NCBI GenBank assembly: GCA_003223875.1
Contig: QHWY01000107.1
Span: 1 to 40,180, forward strand
DNA: 40,180 nucleotides
Origin: Acidobacteriota bacterium
Lineage (GTDB): Bacteria > Acidobacteriota > Terriglobia > 20CM-2-55-15
Reading direction: 5' to 3'
The stretch's first letter is position 1. Each line of letters starts with the position of its first letter. Made by a program: the position numbers and the translations under genes. Positions 17,452-25,511 of the stretch are shown piece after piece. The notes under the pieces are model-generated. The model was given only the letters and a program-made list of their open reading frames with translations. It searched no databases and was not told the DNA's origin.

Positions 17452-17670
17452 TCACCAAGCGGACACTCCATGTGTTTCGGTGGTTCCCATAGTCGCGGAT
17501 ATGGAAACATTCGCACGATCATTGACGAGCTTCAAAAACTGACTTACGGCAGCGTCTGAGGTTGTTAGCGGGATCCGGTAAAACTTCATTCCGGCGCGTT
17601 CGACCAACGCTTGCTCGTCGAGGCGGCCGTCGCGCGTCAGATCGATTAAAACCAGGATGAGACGTGGAAA
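17452..17670 (-). pseudogene. Tyrosine/dual-specificity phosphatase relic
   Basis: Seen: directly after the FecR-domain gene stop, the minus strand reads RLILVLIDLTRDGRLDEQAL, then AGMKFYRIPLTTSD and AVSQFLKLVNDRANV, the familiar N-terminal and middle part of bacterial DSP-like phosphatases (beta-lactamase hydrolase-like family). The next residues should be the phosphate loop HCxxGxxRTG. Instead this frame gives SISATMGTTETHG and stops, while another frame shows a damaged version (HIRDYGNHRNT). No start codon or RBS is present. Inference: a truncated, frameshifted relic without catalytic Cys. Confidence 0.55.
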
Positions 17671-18636
17671 TTAGCGGTGACCCCCGTGGCCGACGCCGCG
17701 CGTTCCTCCCCCGTGTCCGGCGCCCATCGGACGGCCTCCGCCAAATCCACCGCTTGAACCAGGCGCACGGCCCCGGCCAAATCCACCGCCCGAACCGGTC
17801 TGCTGGCCTCCACCAGACCCAGCCCCCGAGCGAGACCCAGAGACCACTGTAGGGTGTTGCGGACGCGGTGATGCACCACTGCCCCAAGGATGTGTCGTAA
17901 ATGCGGAAACGCCTGCAAAGGTAGCGATAGAGACAAACCTATAGCCGTAATAGGAACGATATCCCCCGCGTGGGATGAAGGTGAAGCCGGTCAAGAACGG
18001 GCTGTAAATCCACGACGACCGGTTGGAATAGATATCCCAGTAGGGGTACCCAAAGGAGTACACATTGCCACGCGACCGGTCGCGATATGCCAGCGCATTC
18101 GCTTTCGCCAGAGCAGCTGAGCGCTGATCGCTCCAGAGATCGAGCTCGCCATTAGGCCGTCCAATGATGCTGCTCACTGTGTAGCCTTCCGCGAGCACGG
18201 CGATTTGGTGACCTTTCTTGACGGTCGTAGAGTTATCTGCTGTGCGGAGCTTTCCGTCGAGCACAAGAGCGGTGCCGTCGGAGAAACGGTACGTACCGCT
18301 AGATACGATCAGAGCCTGCAAATGGCCAGTTGTAACGCGAATCGGGATTTGTTTGTCAATATCGCCCGCTTCGATTAATACGGCTCCCTGCACAATGCGA
18401 ACGGCTATCTTGGATAGCTCCACTGAATCCAGCACGACGGTGGAGTTCTCACCGATGCGCAGGAACGAACCCGGATTCAAAAGTAACTCCACGTGGCTCT
18501 GTGGCCCAGTCTCTACCGGCGCGCCGGCCACGATTTGGTCATGGACACGGACATTTGCCTGGCCGTCAACATAGTTGACCAGACCGGCTTTCGCCGAGAC
18601 CATGTATTGCATCAAGAGAAACAACGCAGCAAGCAT
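17671..18636 (-). CDS. Exported FecR-domain protein with Gly-rich C-terminus
   Basis: Seen in 321 residues: N-terminal signal LAALFLLMQYMVSAKA; then a FecR-type domain at about 20-130 (VNYVDGQANVRVHDQIVAG, FLRIGENSTVVLDSVE, IPIRVTTGHLQALIVSSGTY), the beta-rich fold that also occurs in surface proteins unrelated to iron signalling. A Tyr/Trp-rich middle (YPYWDIYSNRSSWIYSPF) is followed by a Gly/Arg-rich tail containing FGRGRAP and FGGGRPMG. There is no transmembrane FecR anti-sigma arrangement and no sigma factor gene nearby, so a structural or cell-surface role is more likely than signalling. The start lacks a strong Shine-Dalgarno. Divergent from the DsrE-like gene. Confidence 0.75.
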   Translation of the reverse strand: MLAALFLLMQYMVSAKAGLVNYVDGQANVRVHDQIVAGAPVETGPQSHVELLLNPGSFLRIGENSTVVLDSVELSKIAVRIVQGAVLIEAGDIDKQIPIRVTTGHLQALIVSSGTYRFSDGTALVLDGKLRTADNSTTVKKGHQIAVLAEGYTVSSIIGRPNGELDLWSDQRSAALAKANALAYRDRSRGNVYSFGYPYWDIYSNRSSWIYSPFLTGFTFIPRGGYRSYYGYRFVSIATFAGVSAFTTHPWGSGASPRPQHPTVVSGSRSGAGSGGGQQTGSGGGFGRGRAPGSSGGFGGGRPMGAGHGGGTRGVGHGGHR

Positions 18637-18865
18637 AGTGAGTGTTCCGATCTTCCGTAAGCAAACGTGCTTCTAGATCGAGCGCGTTTGTTGGATCAAG
18701 CACGTACCAATGCCTACGTTTTATTCTCATAACAGCTTTCGACGGCCGACTCAAGAAAATCTTCGAGTTCGAAGGCAACGTTCAGACGTTCACTACTGGG
18801 CTGCGAAGTGCTAAGATGCTCCTAGTTTTTGAGGCAATACTTTTCAATTAGAAAGCGAGGAGCAT

Positions 18866-19576
18866 ATGAGTGAACGAACTTCTCCGTCATCGTCGGAAAG
18901 GCGGTCCTTTCTCACTCGTTTGAGCACCGGCGTCACGGCTTTTGCGGCTGCGATGGCGGGGAGCGCAGTAACTGGTTATGGGCAATCTGCGCCCGCGGCA
19001 TCCTGGCAGCCGGAGCGGCACGAGAAGGACGATTGGTTGGAGAGAATACCCGGTAAACATCGGATGCTGTTCGATACCACCACGGCCGATGGCTTGGGAG
19101 ATGCGCTGGCTTTTGCAAATAATTTCCTGCGCACGAACCGCAACGAGTACGGACTTCAGAATAACGACATTGCCGTGATAATGGTCATGCGCCACCGTTC
19201 AACGGGATTCGCGTACAACGATGCGATCTGGGCGAAGTATGGAGTCCAAATCTCGAAGAGAGCCAATTTTGTCGATCCGAAAACCAAAGAGGCTCCGAAA
19301 ATCAACCTCCTCAACGTCGCAAAGTACGACGTGGAGTTGCCGAACCGTGGCAACACTGTGGACGCGCTTCTGAAGCAGGGCGTGCACTTGGCCGTGTGTT
19401 CAGTGGCCACTCGCGGCATTGCTACTGCTGTTGCTGAGGCGACGGGTGGAAACGCAGACAATATCTTCACTGAGCTGGTTTCAAACCTGCTAACTACGAA
19501 TGCCCACATGGTCCCTGCGGGAATCGTCGCCGTCAATCGCGCGCAAGAACACGGATATACCTTCGTCGGTTCCTAA
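18866..19576 (+). CDS. Tat-exported DsrE/DsrF-like protein
   Basis: Seen: ATG at 18866 after GCGAGGAGC; Tat signal ERRSFLTRLSTGVTAFAAAMA. The mature part (about 190 residues) has a DsrE-like alpha/beta fold: FDTTTADGLGDALAFANNFL at its start, DIAVIMVMRHRSTGFAYND, then LLKQGVHLAVCSVATRGIA with a cysteine where DsrE-family proteins often keep one, and a closing MVPAGIVAVNRAQEHGYTF. Classical DsrE proteins relay sulfur in the cytoplasm; exported Tat versions are known as a separate, poorly studied group. No sulfur-oxidation genes are nearby, so the role is open. Followed at once by the MITE-like element. Confidence 0.75.
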   Translation: MSERTSPSSSERRSFLTRLSTGVTAFAAAMAGSAVTGYGQSAPAASWQPERHEKDDWLERIPGKHRMLFDTTTADGLGDALAFANNFLRTNRNEYGLQNNDIAVIMVMRHRSTGFAYNDAIWAKYGVQISKRANFVDPKTKEAPKINLLNVAKYDVELPNRGNTVDALLKQGVHLAVCSVATRGIATAVAEATGGNADNIFTELVSNLLTTNAHMVPAGIVAVNRAQEHGYTFVGS

Positions 19577-19597
19577 ACACTTAAAGTCCCTCCTAAG

Positions 19598-19756
19598 TTG
19601 AGGGTGTTGCAAAACTGCCGCAAAGCGGTTTTCGTCTGCTGTAGCGGCGGTCTATGACCGCCGGTATTTCGTTGATTCTGCGAAAAACCGGCGCTCATAG
19701 AGCGCCGCTACAGTAAGAACCGAACCCGCTATTCCGCAGTTTTGCAACACCCTCAA
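19598..19756. mobile_element. 159-bp MITE-like element with 21-bp terminal inverted repeats
   Basis: Terminal arms 19598-19618 and 19736-19756 are perfect 21-base inverted repeats containing GAGGGTGTTGCAAAACTG. Inside lies a second pair, 19639-19657 and 19695-19713 (18 of 19 pairing), that starts with the same CTGTAGCGGCG core as the element at 15442, and a third inner stem (GCCGGTATTTCG and its partner). There is no coding capacity. The nested form suggests one palindromic element inside another. No clear target duplication was seen. Confidence 0.7.
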
Positions 19757-19820
19757 GTTTACGGGGAGCCGAGCGAAGCGAGGCGGGTTGATTCCAAAAG
19801 GGAACGCTCCGTCTGCCTGC

Positions 19821-19990
19821 ATGCGCGCAATGCTATTGTTCGATACCAACAGTTCCTTGAAAGAAGCCCAGTTACCGGATCCGGCACCCGCGCCAGGCGA
19901 AGTCCTTATTCGCGGGTTCCTCTGGTGTTAGCGGATCCAAGTGTGTGCCGCGGAGCTCGACGGTTCCTTACAGCGCGGGCGCCGGAGAAA
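19821..19990 (+). pseudogene. Zinc-type alcohol dehydrogenase N-terminal relic
   Basis: Seen: ATG at 19821 opens MRAMLLFDTNSSLKEAQLPD followed by PAPAPGEVLIRG, the first strand and PGEVLIRV turn of GroES-like zinc alcohol dehydrogenases. It then stops in frame (TAG near 19931). A shifted frame downstream gives RIQVCAAELDG, which resembles the CGVCRTDLHVxxGEL zinc-ligand region. Only about 55 codons of a 340-residue enzyme remain, so it is a dead 5' fragment, between the MITE-like element and the PII gene. Confidence 0.5.
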
Positions 19991-19999
19991 CTGGAGAAA

Positions 20000-20320
20000 C
20001 TAATCCTGCACTTTTTGACCGGTCCGCACCGTGTAGGCTGCATCCACAGGACTGATGAAAATCTTTCCGTCACCATGCTGGCCGGTCCTGGCGCCCGCTT
20101 GAATGGCGGCAATAGCCGCGTCGAGCTTGGCCTCTTCGACGACGATCGTGAACATGATCTTCGGCAGTTCGCTGTAAACAGTATTGCCGACCTGCACGCC
20201 TCGCTGCTGTCCCCGGCCAAAGACGTCCATCTTCGTCAACGAAACGACGCCTGTTGATTCCAATGCATTCATAACCTGTTCTTCTCGATCCGGTCGAATA
20301 ATGGCGCGAATCATTCTCAT
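20000..20320 (-). CDS. PII-family nitrogen signal protein
   Basis: PII trimers bind ATP/ADP and 2-oxoglutarate and control nitrogen enzymes through their T-loop. Seen: start MRMIRAIIRP at 20320, overlapping the preceding stop by four bases (ATGA) with GGTGGAG upstream. The fold is complete in 106 residues: GRGQQRGVQVG leading into the T-loop, SELPKIMFTIVVEE, and the C-terminal signature TGQHGDGKIF. Aligned on LPK, the uridylylation tyrosine of GlnB (Tyr51) falls on a Thr, so control by uridylylation is unlikely. Last gene of the nitrite operon, hence probably a dedicated regulator of it. Closer to pathway-specific PII proteins than to housekeeping GlnB (inference). Confidence 0.9.
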   Translation of the reverse strand: MRMIRAIIRPDREEQVMNALESTGVVSLTKMDVFGRGQQRGVQVGNTVYSELPKIMFTIVVEEAKLDAAIAAIQAGARTGQHGDGKIFISPVDAAYTVRTGQKVQD

Positions 20321-22317
20321 ACGTGAATCTCCACCCATACCTGATTGTCTTCAACGCACACGGGATAGGTCTGTAAGGTGAGGCCGGGATCCGTCGAGCA
20401 CCGGCCGCTGATCAAATCGAACTTGTAGTCGTGCAATGGACATGTCACTTCGCAATTCTTGACAGTCCCTTCGTCCAGCGGGCCGCCGGCATGCGGGCAT
20501 TCGGCATCGATAGCGAAGATGCGTCCATCGGCGTGAAGAAATAATGCCAGTTGTTTTCCTTTGACGGCGGTGGAATAGGCGAGACCGGTCTTGAGGTCAT
20601 TCACGCTGCAAACCATGACCTGCACCGCTTTCTTGGACCGAACGTTAGTAACGGTCAGAGTGCCTGCACTGGCGGCGTTCTTCGTCTCTCGAAGACTGAG
20701 CAACGGTTGAGGTGCGTCGAACTCAAACTCTTCGTCCGGCATTTCCGTAGCAGGTACCATCAAGATGCGATCGCGGACAGTCGGTCGCGCCTGAACCTGT
20801 TTGAACAATTGCAGGTGCTTGACGACATTTGCGAGCACATCGGGCAAAGCTTCGTCGCAGGGCACGATGTCCATGATCTGCGTCCCGGCTCGAGCCTGGG
20901 GTCCCGTTTTGCCGCCGACATAGACGGCGACTGCGTCGATCGACCGGCCTTCGACATTCACTTTCATGCCGCGCAGACCGATGTCCGCCGCCTGATGATT
21001 GCCGCAGCCCGCCGGACAACCCGACCAATGGATCGTGATGGGCTTGCCATCCGGGCCAAGCCGCTCTTCCAATGCCTTCGACATTTGTACGGCGCGCCCT
21101 TTCGTATCGATCTGGGCGAGATTGCAATAGTCGGTTCCGGTACAGGCAACGAGCCCTCTAAAGAAGCGTGATGGCTCGGTTGTCAATTCTCGCAGCAATG
21201 GCTCGCTCAACAGCGCATCAAGACGGTGCTCGGGAATGTTTACGAGAATCGCGTTTTGACCCGTGGTGAGGCGGATCGACCCGCTGCCATATTCGTCTGC
21301 GATACGTGCAAGTTCACGCAAGGATTCATGACCGATTCGGCCCACGCTCACGCGCACACCAACGGAATAGAGGCCGGGCTGCTTCTGCCGCCGCACACCA
21401 AAATGGTCATTGTGGCCGTCGGAACGTGCATCTTTTCCTGCCGCCGCGGGCTGCCATCCGAGGCGCTCGACCAGTCTCCTGCGAAAGCCATCCAGACCCC
21501 ATTCCTCCAAAAGAAACGCAAGGCGGCATTGCGTCCTTGGTCCGCGAGCGCCCTCATCGTGAAAAATTTTGATGATTTGAATGACGACGTCGTGGGCTTG
21601 ACCCGGCTCGATGAACCAGTCAAGATTCGAGGCAATCGTAAACCCGCCCGATCCCATCTTCCCGCCCACTAAGATGTGAAATCCCGAATAAAGCGTCCCA
21701 TGAATAAACTTGGTCGCCGGCACCAGTGCGACGTCTTGCGATTCGTTGTGCGTGCAGTTTTCAGCGCAACCGGTAATGGTCATGTTGAACTTGCGCGGTA
21801 GATTCGCAAACTCGGCATTGCCGTCGGTGCCTACGATGGTCCGGTCGAGGGCATACACAATAGGTGAGGCGTCCAGCAACTCCGTCGGCGTTAAGCCTGC
21901 CAGAGGACAGCCGTTGATATTCCGAACATTGTCCTGACCTGTCTGAAGGGTACGAAGATCGACGCCGCGCAATCTCTCAAAAATGTCGGGAACGCTCTCG
22001 ATCGTGTATCCGCGGAGCTCTATTTGCTGGCGTGTTGTGATGTCAACTGAACCATTTCCCAATCGTTTCGAGAGATCCGCAATGGCAACCAGTTGCGCGC
22101 TCGTGGCGAATCCGTTGGGCATTCGGATTCGCATCATGAATTTGCCTGGCGTCGGCTTTCGAAAAAAAACTCCGATCCACTTCAGCAATTCCTTGTCGGC
22201 GGAGCTGAGGGCCTCCCAACCGTCCCGAACGAACCGCGGAAGATCTTCCCTTATGCGGAGAGGATTGCCGTCCTTGGACTGTTTGTATTCTTCGATGGGG
22301 TTCGCACCCTGACGCAT
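20317..22317 (-). CDS. Assimilatory nitrite reductase: NirA-type sirohaem/4Fe-4S core fused to a NirD-like Rieske domain
   Basis: Reduces nitrite to ammonium with six electrons. Seen in 666 residues: N-terminal NPIEEYKQSKDG and WIGVFFRKPTPGKFMMRIR, as in ferredoxin-type NirA; two half-domains; the 4Fe-4S/sirohaem ligands Cys392, Cys398, Cys434 and Cys438 in ACTGTDYCN and HWSGCPAGCGNHQ. From about residue 565 a complete Rieske domain follows: CPHAGGPL (Cys607, His609) and CPLHDYKFD (Cys626, His629), the NirD small-subunit equivalent. NirA and NirD usually belong to different systems (ferredoxin versus NADH), so this fusion is unusual. The ATG directly abuts the flavoprotein stop (TAGATG). The sulfite-reductase alternative is less likely given FNT and PII neighbours. 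Confidence 0.88.
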   Translation of the reverse strand: MRQGANPIEEYKQSKDGNPLRIREDLPRFVRDGWEALSSADKELLKWIGVFFRKPTPGKFMMRIRMPNGFATSAQLVAIADLSKRLGNGSVDITTRQQIELRGYTIESVPDIFERLRGVDLRTLQTGQDNVRNINGCPLAGLTPTELLDASPIVYALDRTIVGTDGNAEFANLPRKFNMTITGCAENCTHNESQDVALVPATKFIHGTLYSGFHILVGGKMGSGGFTIASNLDWFIEPGQAHDVVIQIIKIFHDEGARGPRTQCRLAFLLEEWGLDGFRRRLVERLGWQPAAAGKDARSDGHNDHFGVRRQKQPGLYSVGVRVSVGRIGHESLRELARIADEYGSGSIRLTTGQNAILVNIPEHRLDALLSEPLLRELTTEPSRFFRGLVACTGTDYCNLAQIDTKGRAVQMSKALEERLGPDGKPITIHWSGCPAGCGNHQAADIGLRGMKVNVEGRSIDAVAVYVGGKTGPQARAGTQIMDIVPCDEALPDVLANVVKHLQLFKQVQARPTVRDRILMVPATEMPDEEFEFDAPQPLLSLRETKNAASAGTLTVTNVRSKKAVQVMVCSVNDLKTGLAYSTAVKGKQLALFLHADGRIFAIDAECPHAGGPLDEGTVKNCEVTCPLHDYKFDLISGRCSTDPGLTLQTYPVCVEDNQVWVEIHV

Positions 22318-23973
22318 CTAAACCTCCGCCAGGACCGGTTCTTGCGCTTCAGTTGCGGCATCATCCGTGCGGATCTGCATCACTCCATCAAGGGGCAAAA
22401 CAAAAATTTTCCCGTCGCCAATCTGGCCGGTCCGATTGGCTTCGATGATCGCTTGAACCAGCGTCTCGACCTGAGTCTCTATGACAATCCAGGAGATCAT
22501 TCGCTTCGGCAAATAACGGAAACCTGTTCCGGACGTTGCTCCTCTGCGTGCGAGGAACTGCAATCCGCGTTGCCTGCCGCGCCCAACGACACGGTGATGC
22601 GTGAGAGCCACGATGCCCAGGCTTTCGACTTTTGATTTGGTTGCAAGCCACCGCTCCGGCCGGATGATGGCGACGACCTCCTTGAGAACATCCGAAGACA
22701 CAAAAGAGTCAGACGCCTCTGCCTCCTCGGCCGACTGAGCCGGCCGTGTGGTAAAGAGTATTTCCGCGGCCTTTTCGCGAATCCTCTCCTTTTTATGAAA
22801 CGCGCGTAGCAATCGGGGCGCGATACTGAGATCGCCGAGCAGGATGGCACCTGCCAGACGTCCCCCGCGCAAGATGACCTTTTTATATATTCTGCGGCGG
22901 GCGTTGGCATACGTAATCGTCTCGTCGTCATCGTCGGTGGGCTCTTTCTTGCCCAGAACGACTAAGTCGACGCCCATTACCTTTAAAGAGGTCGTTGTGT
23001 CCGACCCGCCATAAACGGCTTGCGCATTCGAGCCGCTGAGACGATCGGCGAGCACCCTGGCTTGTTCCGAACCGGGAGCCGCAAGACCGTATACCTGACC
23101 GTGGTGTTCAGCGCATTCACCAATCGCATAAATAGAAGCATCGTTGACGCACGCCAAATCGTCGCCGACGACAATACCCCGCCTAACGGTCAGTCCCGCC
23201 TGCCTCGCAACTTCGACATTCGGATGAATGCCCGCGCTGATGACCAGCATCTCGCATGACTCCGTGCCGCCGTCGCTGAAGATGACGCTCTCAACCTTGC
23301 CATTTCCGATCACAGTTGTGATCGATTTGCCCAGATGAAACTTGATGCCCATGGCTTCCAACGACGAGCGCAGCACGCCACCCGCGGCAGAGTCCAATTG
23401 CACGGCCATGGGATGAGGCATCAGTTCGACGACATGAACTTCGAGACCACGATTCAACAGACCTCGCGCGGCTTCCAGTCCCAGCAGGCCACCACCGACA
23501 ACCACAGCTTTCCGTACCTTCTTGGCATGCTTCAGGATCCGAATGGCATCGTCGAGCGTGCGAAAAACAAAAATACCGTCGCGGAAACGGCGCGTGCCGG
23601 TCATCAGGCCTTGGATTGGCGGAACGAACGGTTTAGATCCGGTCGCAAAGATCAGACGGTCATAGGGTTCCCGGACTCTACGGGTCCCGAAAACCAACTT
23701 TGAGTCGCGATTGATGGCGTCGACACGGACTCCCGCATGGACCGTGATTCCATTGTCGCGGTACCACTCGAGCGAATTCAGAAAGATATCTTTCACTTCG
23801 TGAGAGCCGGCAACAACACTCGACAGGAGGATGCGGTTGTAATTTCCATGAGGCTCTTCGCCGAACACGATAACGTCGAAGTGTTCCTGGCCATTGCGGC
23901 CGGTCAGTTCTTCAACGAATCGTCCGCCGGCCATTCCGTTGCCGATGACAACCAATCGTTCAATGTGTTTCAT
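22318..23973 (-). CDS. NirB-like FAD/NAD(P)H oxidoreductase fused to a C-terminal PII domain
   Basis: Electron-input subunit for the nitrite reductase. Seen in one uninterrupted 551-codon frame: FAD-binding VVIGNGMAGGRFVEEL at the N-terminus; FATGSKPFVPP; NAD-binding VVVGGGLLGLEAARG (Gly160-162) with a following Glu that favours NADH; and the NirB-type ASIYAIGECAEHHGQVYGL. Canonical NirB continues into a BFD [2Fe-2S] domain and a sirohaem domain. Here residues 429-538 are instead a full PII domain: VLKEVVAIIRPERW, GRGRQRGLQF, a long T-loop, YLPKRMISWIVIE, and the signature TGQIGDGKIFVLP. No BFD cysteines are visible. Inference: 2-oxoglutarate/ATP sensing is built into the reductase. Part of a tight minus-strand operon. 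Confidence 0.9.
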   Translation of the reverse strand: MKHIERLVVIGNGMAGGRFVEELTGRNGQEHFDVIVFGEEPHGNYNRILLSSVVAGSHEVKDIFLNSLEWYRDNGITVHAGVRVDAINRDSKLVFGTRRVREPYDRLIFATGSKPFVPPIQGLMTGTRRFRDGIFVFRTLDDAIRILKHAKKVRKAVVVGGGLLGLEAARGLLNRGLEVHVVELMPHPMAVQLDSAAGGVLRSSLEAMGIKFHLGKSITTVIGNGKVESVIFSDGGTESCEMLVISAGIHPNVEVARQAGLTVRRGIVVGDDLACVNDASIYAIGECAEHHGQVYGLAAPGSEQARVLADRLSGSNAQAVYGGSDTTTSLKVMGVDLVVLGKKEPTDDDDETITYANARRRIYKKVILRGGRLAGAILLGDLSIAPRLLRAFHKKERIREKAAEILFTTRPAQSAEEAEASDSFVSSDVLKEVVAIIRPERWLATKSKVESLGIVALTHHRVVGRGRQRGLQFLARRGATSGTGFRYLPKRMISWIVIETQVETLVQAIIEANRTGQIGDGKIFVLPLDGVMQIRTDDAATEAQEPVLAEV

Positions 23974-24007
23974 GCTTTATTACAATTCCGTAGGTTTGGT
24001 TACACAT

Positions 24008-24024
24008 CTGTAGCGCCGCTACAG
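24008..24024. repeat. 17-bp perfect palindrome of the CTGTAGCG family
   Basis: CTGTAGCG-C-CGCTACAG, perfect. It shares its outer eight bases with the larger palindromes at 15442 and 19639. It sits inside the operon, between the porin stop and the flavoprotein start, so the transcript would carry a short GC-rich hairpin there. Confidence 0.8.
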
Positions 24025-24029
24025 TTCGA

Positions 24030-25508
24030 CTAAAACCGATACAGCCCTTCCAGATATCCGAATCCCGCATCGTTACCCTGCGGGTAGATCTGCTTCATCG
24101 CGGCGAGCCCTTGCGTGTATCCAAAGTAACCGGTGACCGTGAGCTTCCGGTTCACGCGATATTCAACGCTCGTGTCGTAAAGATTGCCCAGCGACCGGTG
24201 GCCGGTCGTCGAACGGCCCGAGTAACCGAAAGTCCAGGGCTGAAAAACGCCGCCTCCGCTGTACCAGAGATCATTGGCTTCGGCTAAGCGAAGTGAATGA
24301 AATTCGCTCGAAATTGTGATCTTCGCGTGAGGCCGCAGAATCAAAGCGCCGAACGCATCTTCGTTGTTCATCATGTTGAAGAACGGGAAGCGGGCGTAAG
24401 GACGCGGCGTCGGCAGCAATTGAAAGAAGCTGCCGTGCGTGTTGTCATCCGGATTGCCATCGCCCGAGCCCCATGTATAGCCGCCGCGCAGCCACGGCTT
24501 GAGAGCCGGTAAGATCTTTGGTTGGAAGCCGGCCTCGGCATCGATCGTTCCCGCGCGCTGTCGCTCGAATCCCCAGCGACCGGTTTGGGCTGCACCCCAG
24601 AACATCAGACTGAATGTTCCACCGCTCGTCTCGAACGCGTGGAGCGTGTGGCCGCCAAACGTGTCGATGCGAATGTTATTCGTGTCTCCACGACGCACAG
24701 TCAAAGGACGGCTGTCCGTTTTTAAAATGTGCCGCCAGTCGTCGTACTCGATGATGAACAAGCGGGTGTCGGCCGCGTGGCGTCCCTTGCCCCAATCACG
24801 GGTGTAAGCGGCATACCCGAACGCGACTTTGTTCCAACCCCATCCATCCACCTGGAATACGCCGCGAGTCGGCACCCCAGCGATAAAAGTGATGTTGTCG
24901 GACTGTGATGGGGCGTACGAATAATGCGCACCGTCAAAGCTGCGCTGAATGTCGGAGAATCCGAAATCGCCGAGCAGCCGCTGCGTGACGCGATCGCGTT
25001 TCAATGCGGCCAATGTTGCGTTCTTGGGCGCCAGTTCCGTGCCGTCCAGGAATGTGAAGCGTCCGATCTTCAGATGTCCTTTTTCGGTGCCTAGGGAGTC
25101 GAACTGGATATAAAGCTGGCGCGGGAACACCATCGCCGTATTTCGGTTTCCCTTGTTTGCCGCGAAATAGTTCGAACCGAAACCGAGAGCGCCTTGTTGC
25201 GGTCCACTGCCGTTCGCGCCTTCGGGAAGTCCAAGAAGAAACGGTACTGCCACTTCGGCATTCCATTGCCACGCGTGATGGCTCTGCGAAAGATTGAGCC
25301 GTAGGAGATTGCCGGAATATTGGTATTCATTATTTCCCGATGCGGGTTGAAACCAATCCCATGTATAGACCCGCGACCGCAGGCTGCCGGTCACGGTGAC
25401 GTCGCCAAGTTTTATCGGGGCCGGCGCCGCCGCCGGAGCTGGTGCCGCTTGTTGGCCGTAAGCATTAAGCGCGGAGAGCGCGAGCAGAACAACAAATACC
25501 AAGCCCAT
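24030..25508 (-). CDS. Outer-membrane porin of the alginate-export (AlgE-like) family
   Basis: Seen in 492 residues: signal peptide LVFVVLLALSALNAYGQ, an Ala/Pro-rich linker, then an alternating beta-barrel pattern throughout. Examples are VTVTGSLRSRVYTWDWF at the start, DGTELAPKNATLAALKRDRV, and a terminal GYLEGLYRF ending in the aromatic residue needed for barrel assembly. The fold resembles the Alginate_exp family, whose members in soil bacteria are often general solute porins rather than polymer exporters. Position between the FNT channel (gap of three bases) and the nitrite reductase subunits suggests it lets nitrate/nitrite cross the outer membrane; this is inference. No alginate genes are present. 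Confidence 0.75.
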   Translation of the reverse strand: MGLVFVVLLALSALNAYGQQAAPAPAAAPAPIKLGDVTVTGSLRSRVYTWDWFQPASGNNEYQYSGNLLRLNLSQSHHAWQWNAEVAVPFLLGLPEGANGSGPQQGALGFGSNYFAANKGNRNTAMVFPRQLYIQFDSLGTEKGHLKIGRFTFLDGTELAPKNATLAALKRDRVTQRLLGDFGFSDIQRSFDGAHYSYAPSQSDNITFIAGVPTRGVFQVDGWGWNKVAFGYAAYTRDWGKGRHAADTRLFIIEYDDWRHILKTDSRPLTVRRGDTNNIRIDTFGGHTLHAFETSGGTFSLMFWGAAQTGRWGFERQRAGTIDAEAGFQPKILPALKPWLRGGYTWGSGDGNPDDNTHGSFFQLLPTPRPYARFPFFNMMNNEDAFGALILRPHAKITISSEFHSLRLAEANDLWYSGGGVFQPWTFGYSGRSTTGHRSLGNLYDTSVEYRVNRKLTVTGYFGYTQGLAAMKQIYPQGNDAGFGYLEGLYRF

Positions 25509-25511
25509 CGG

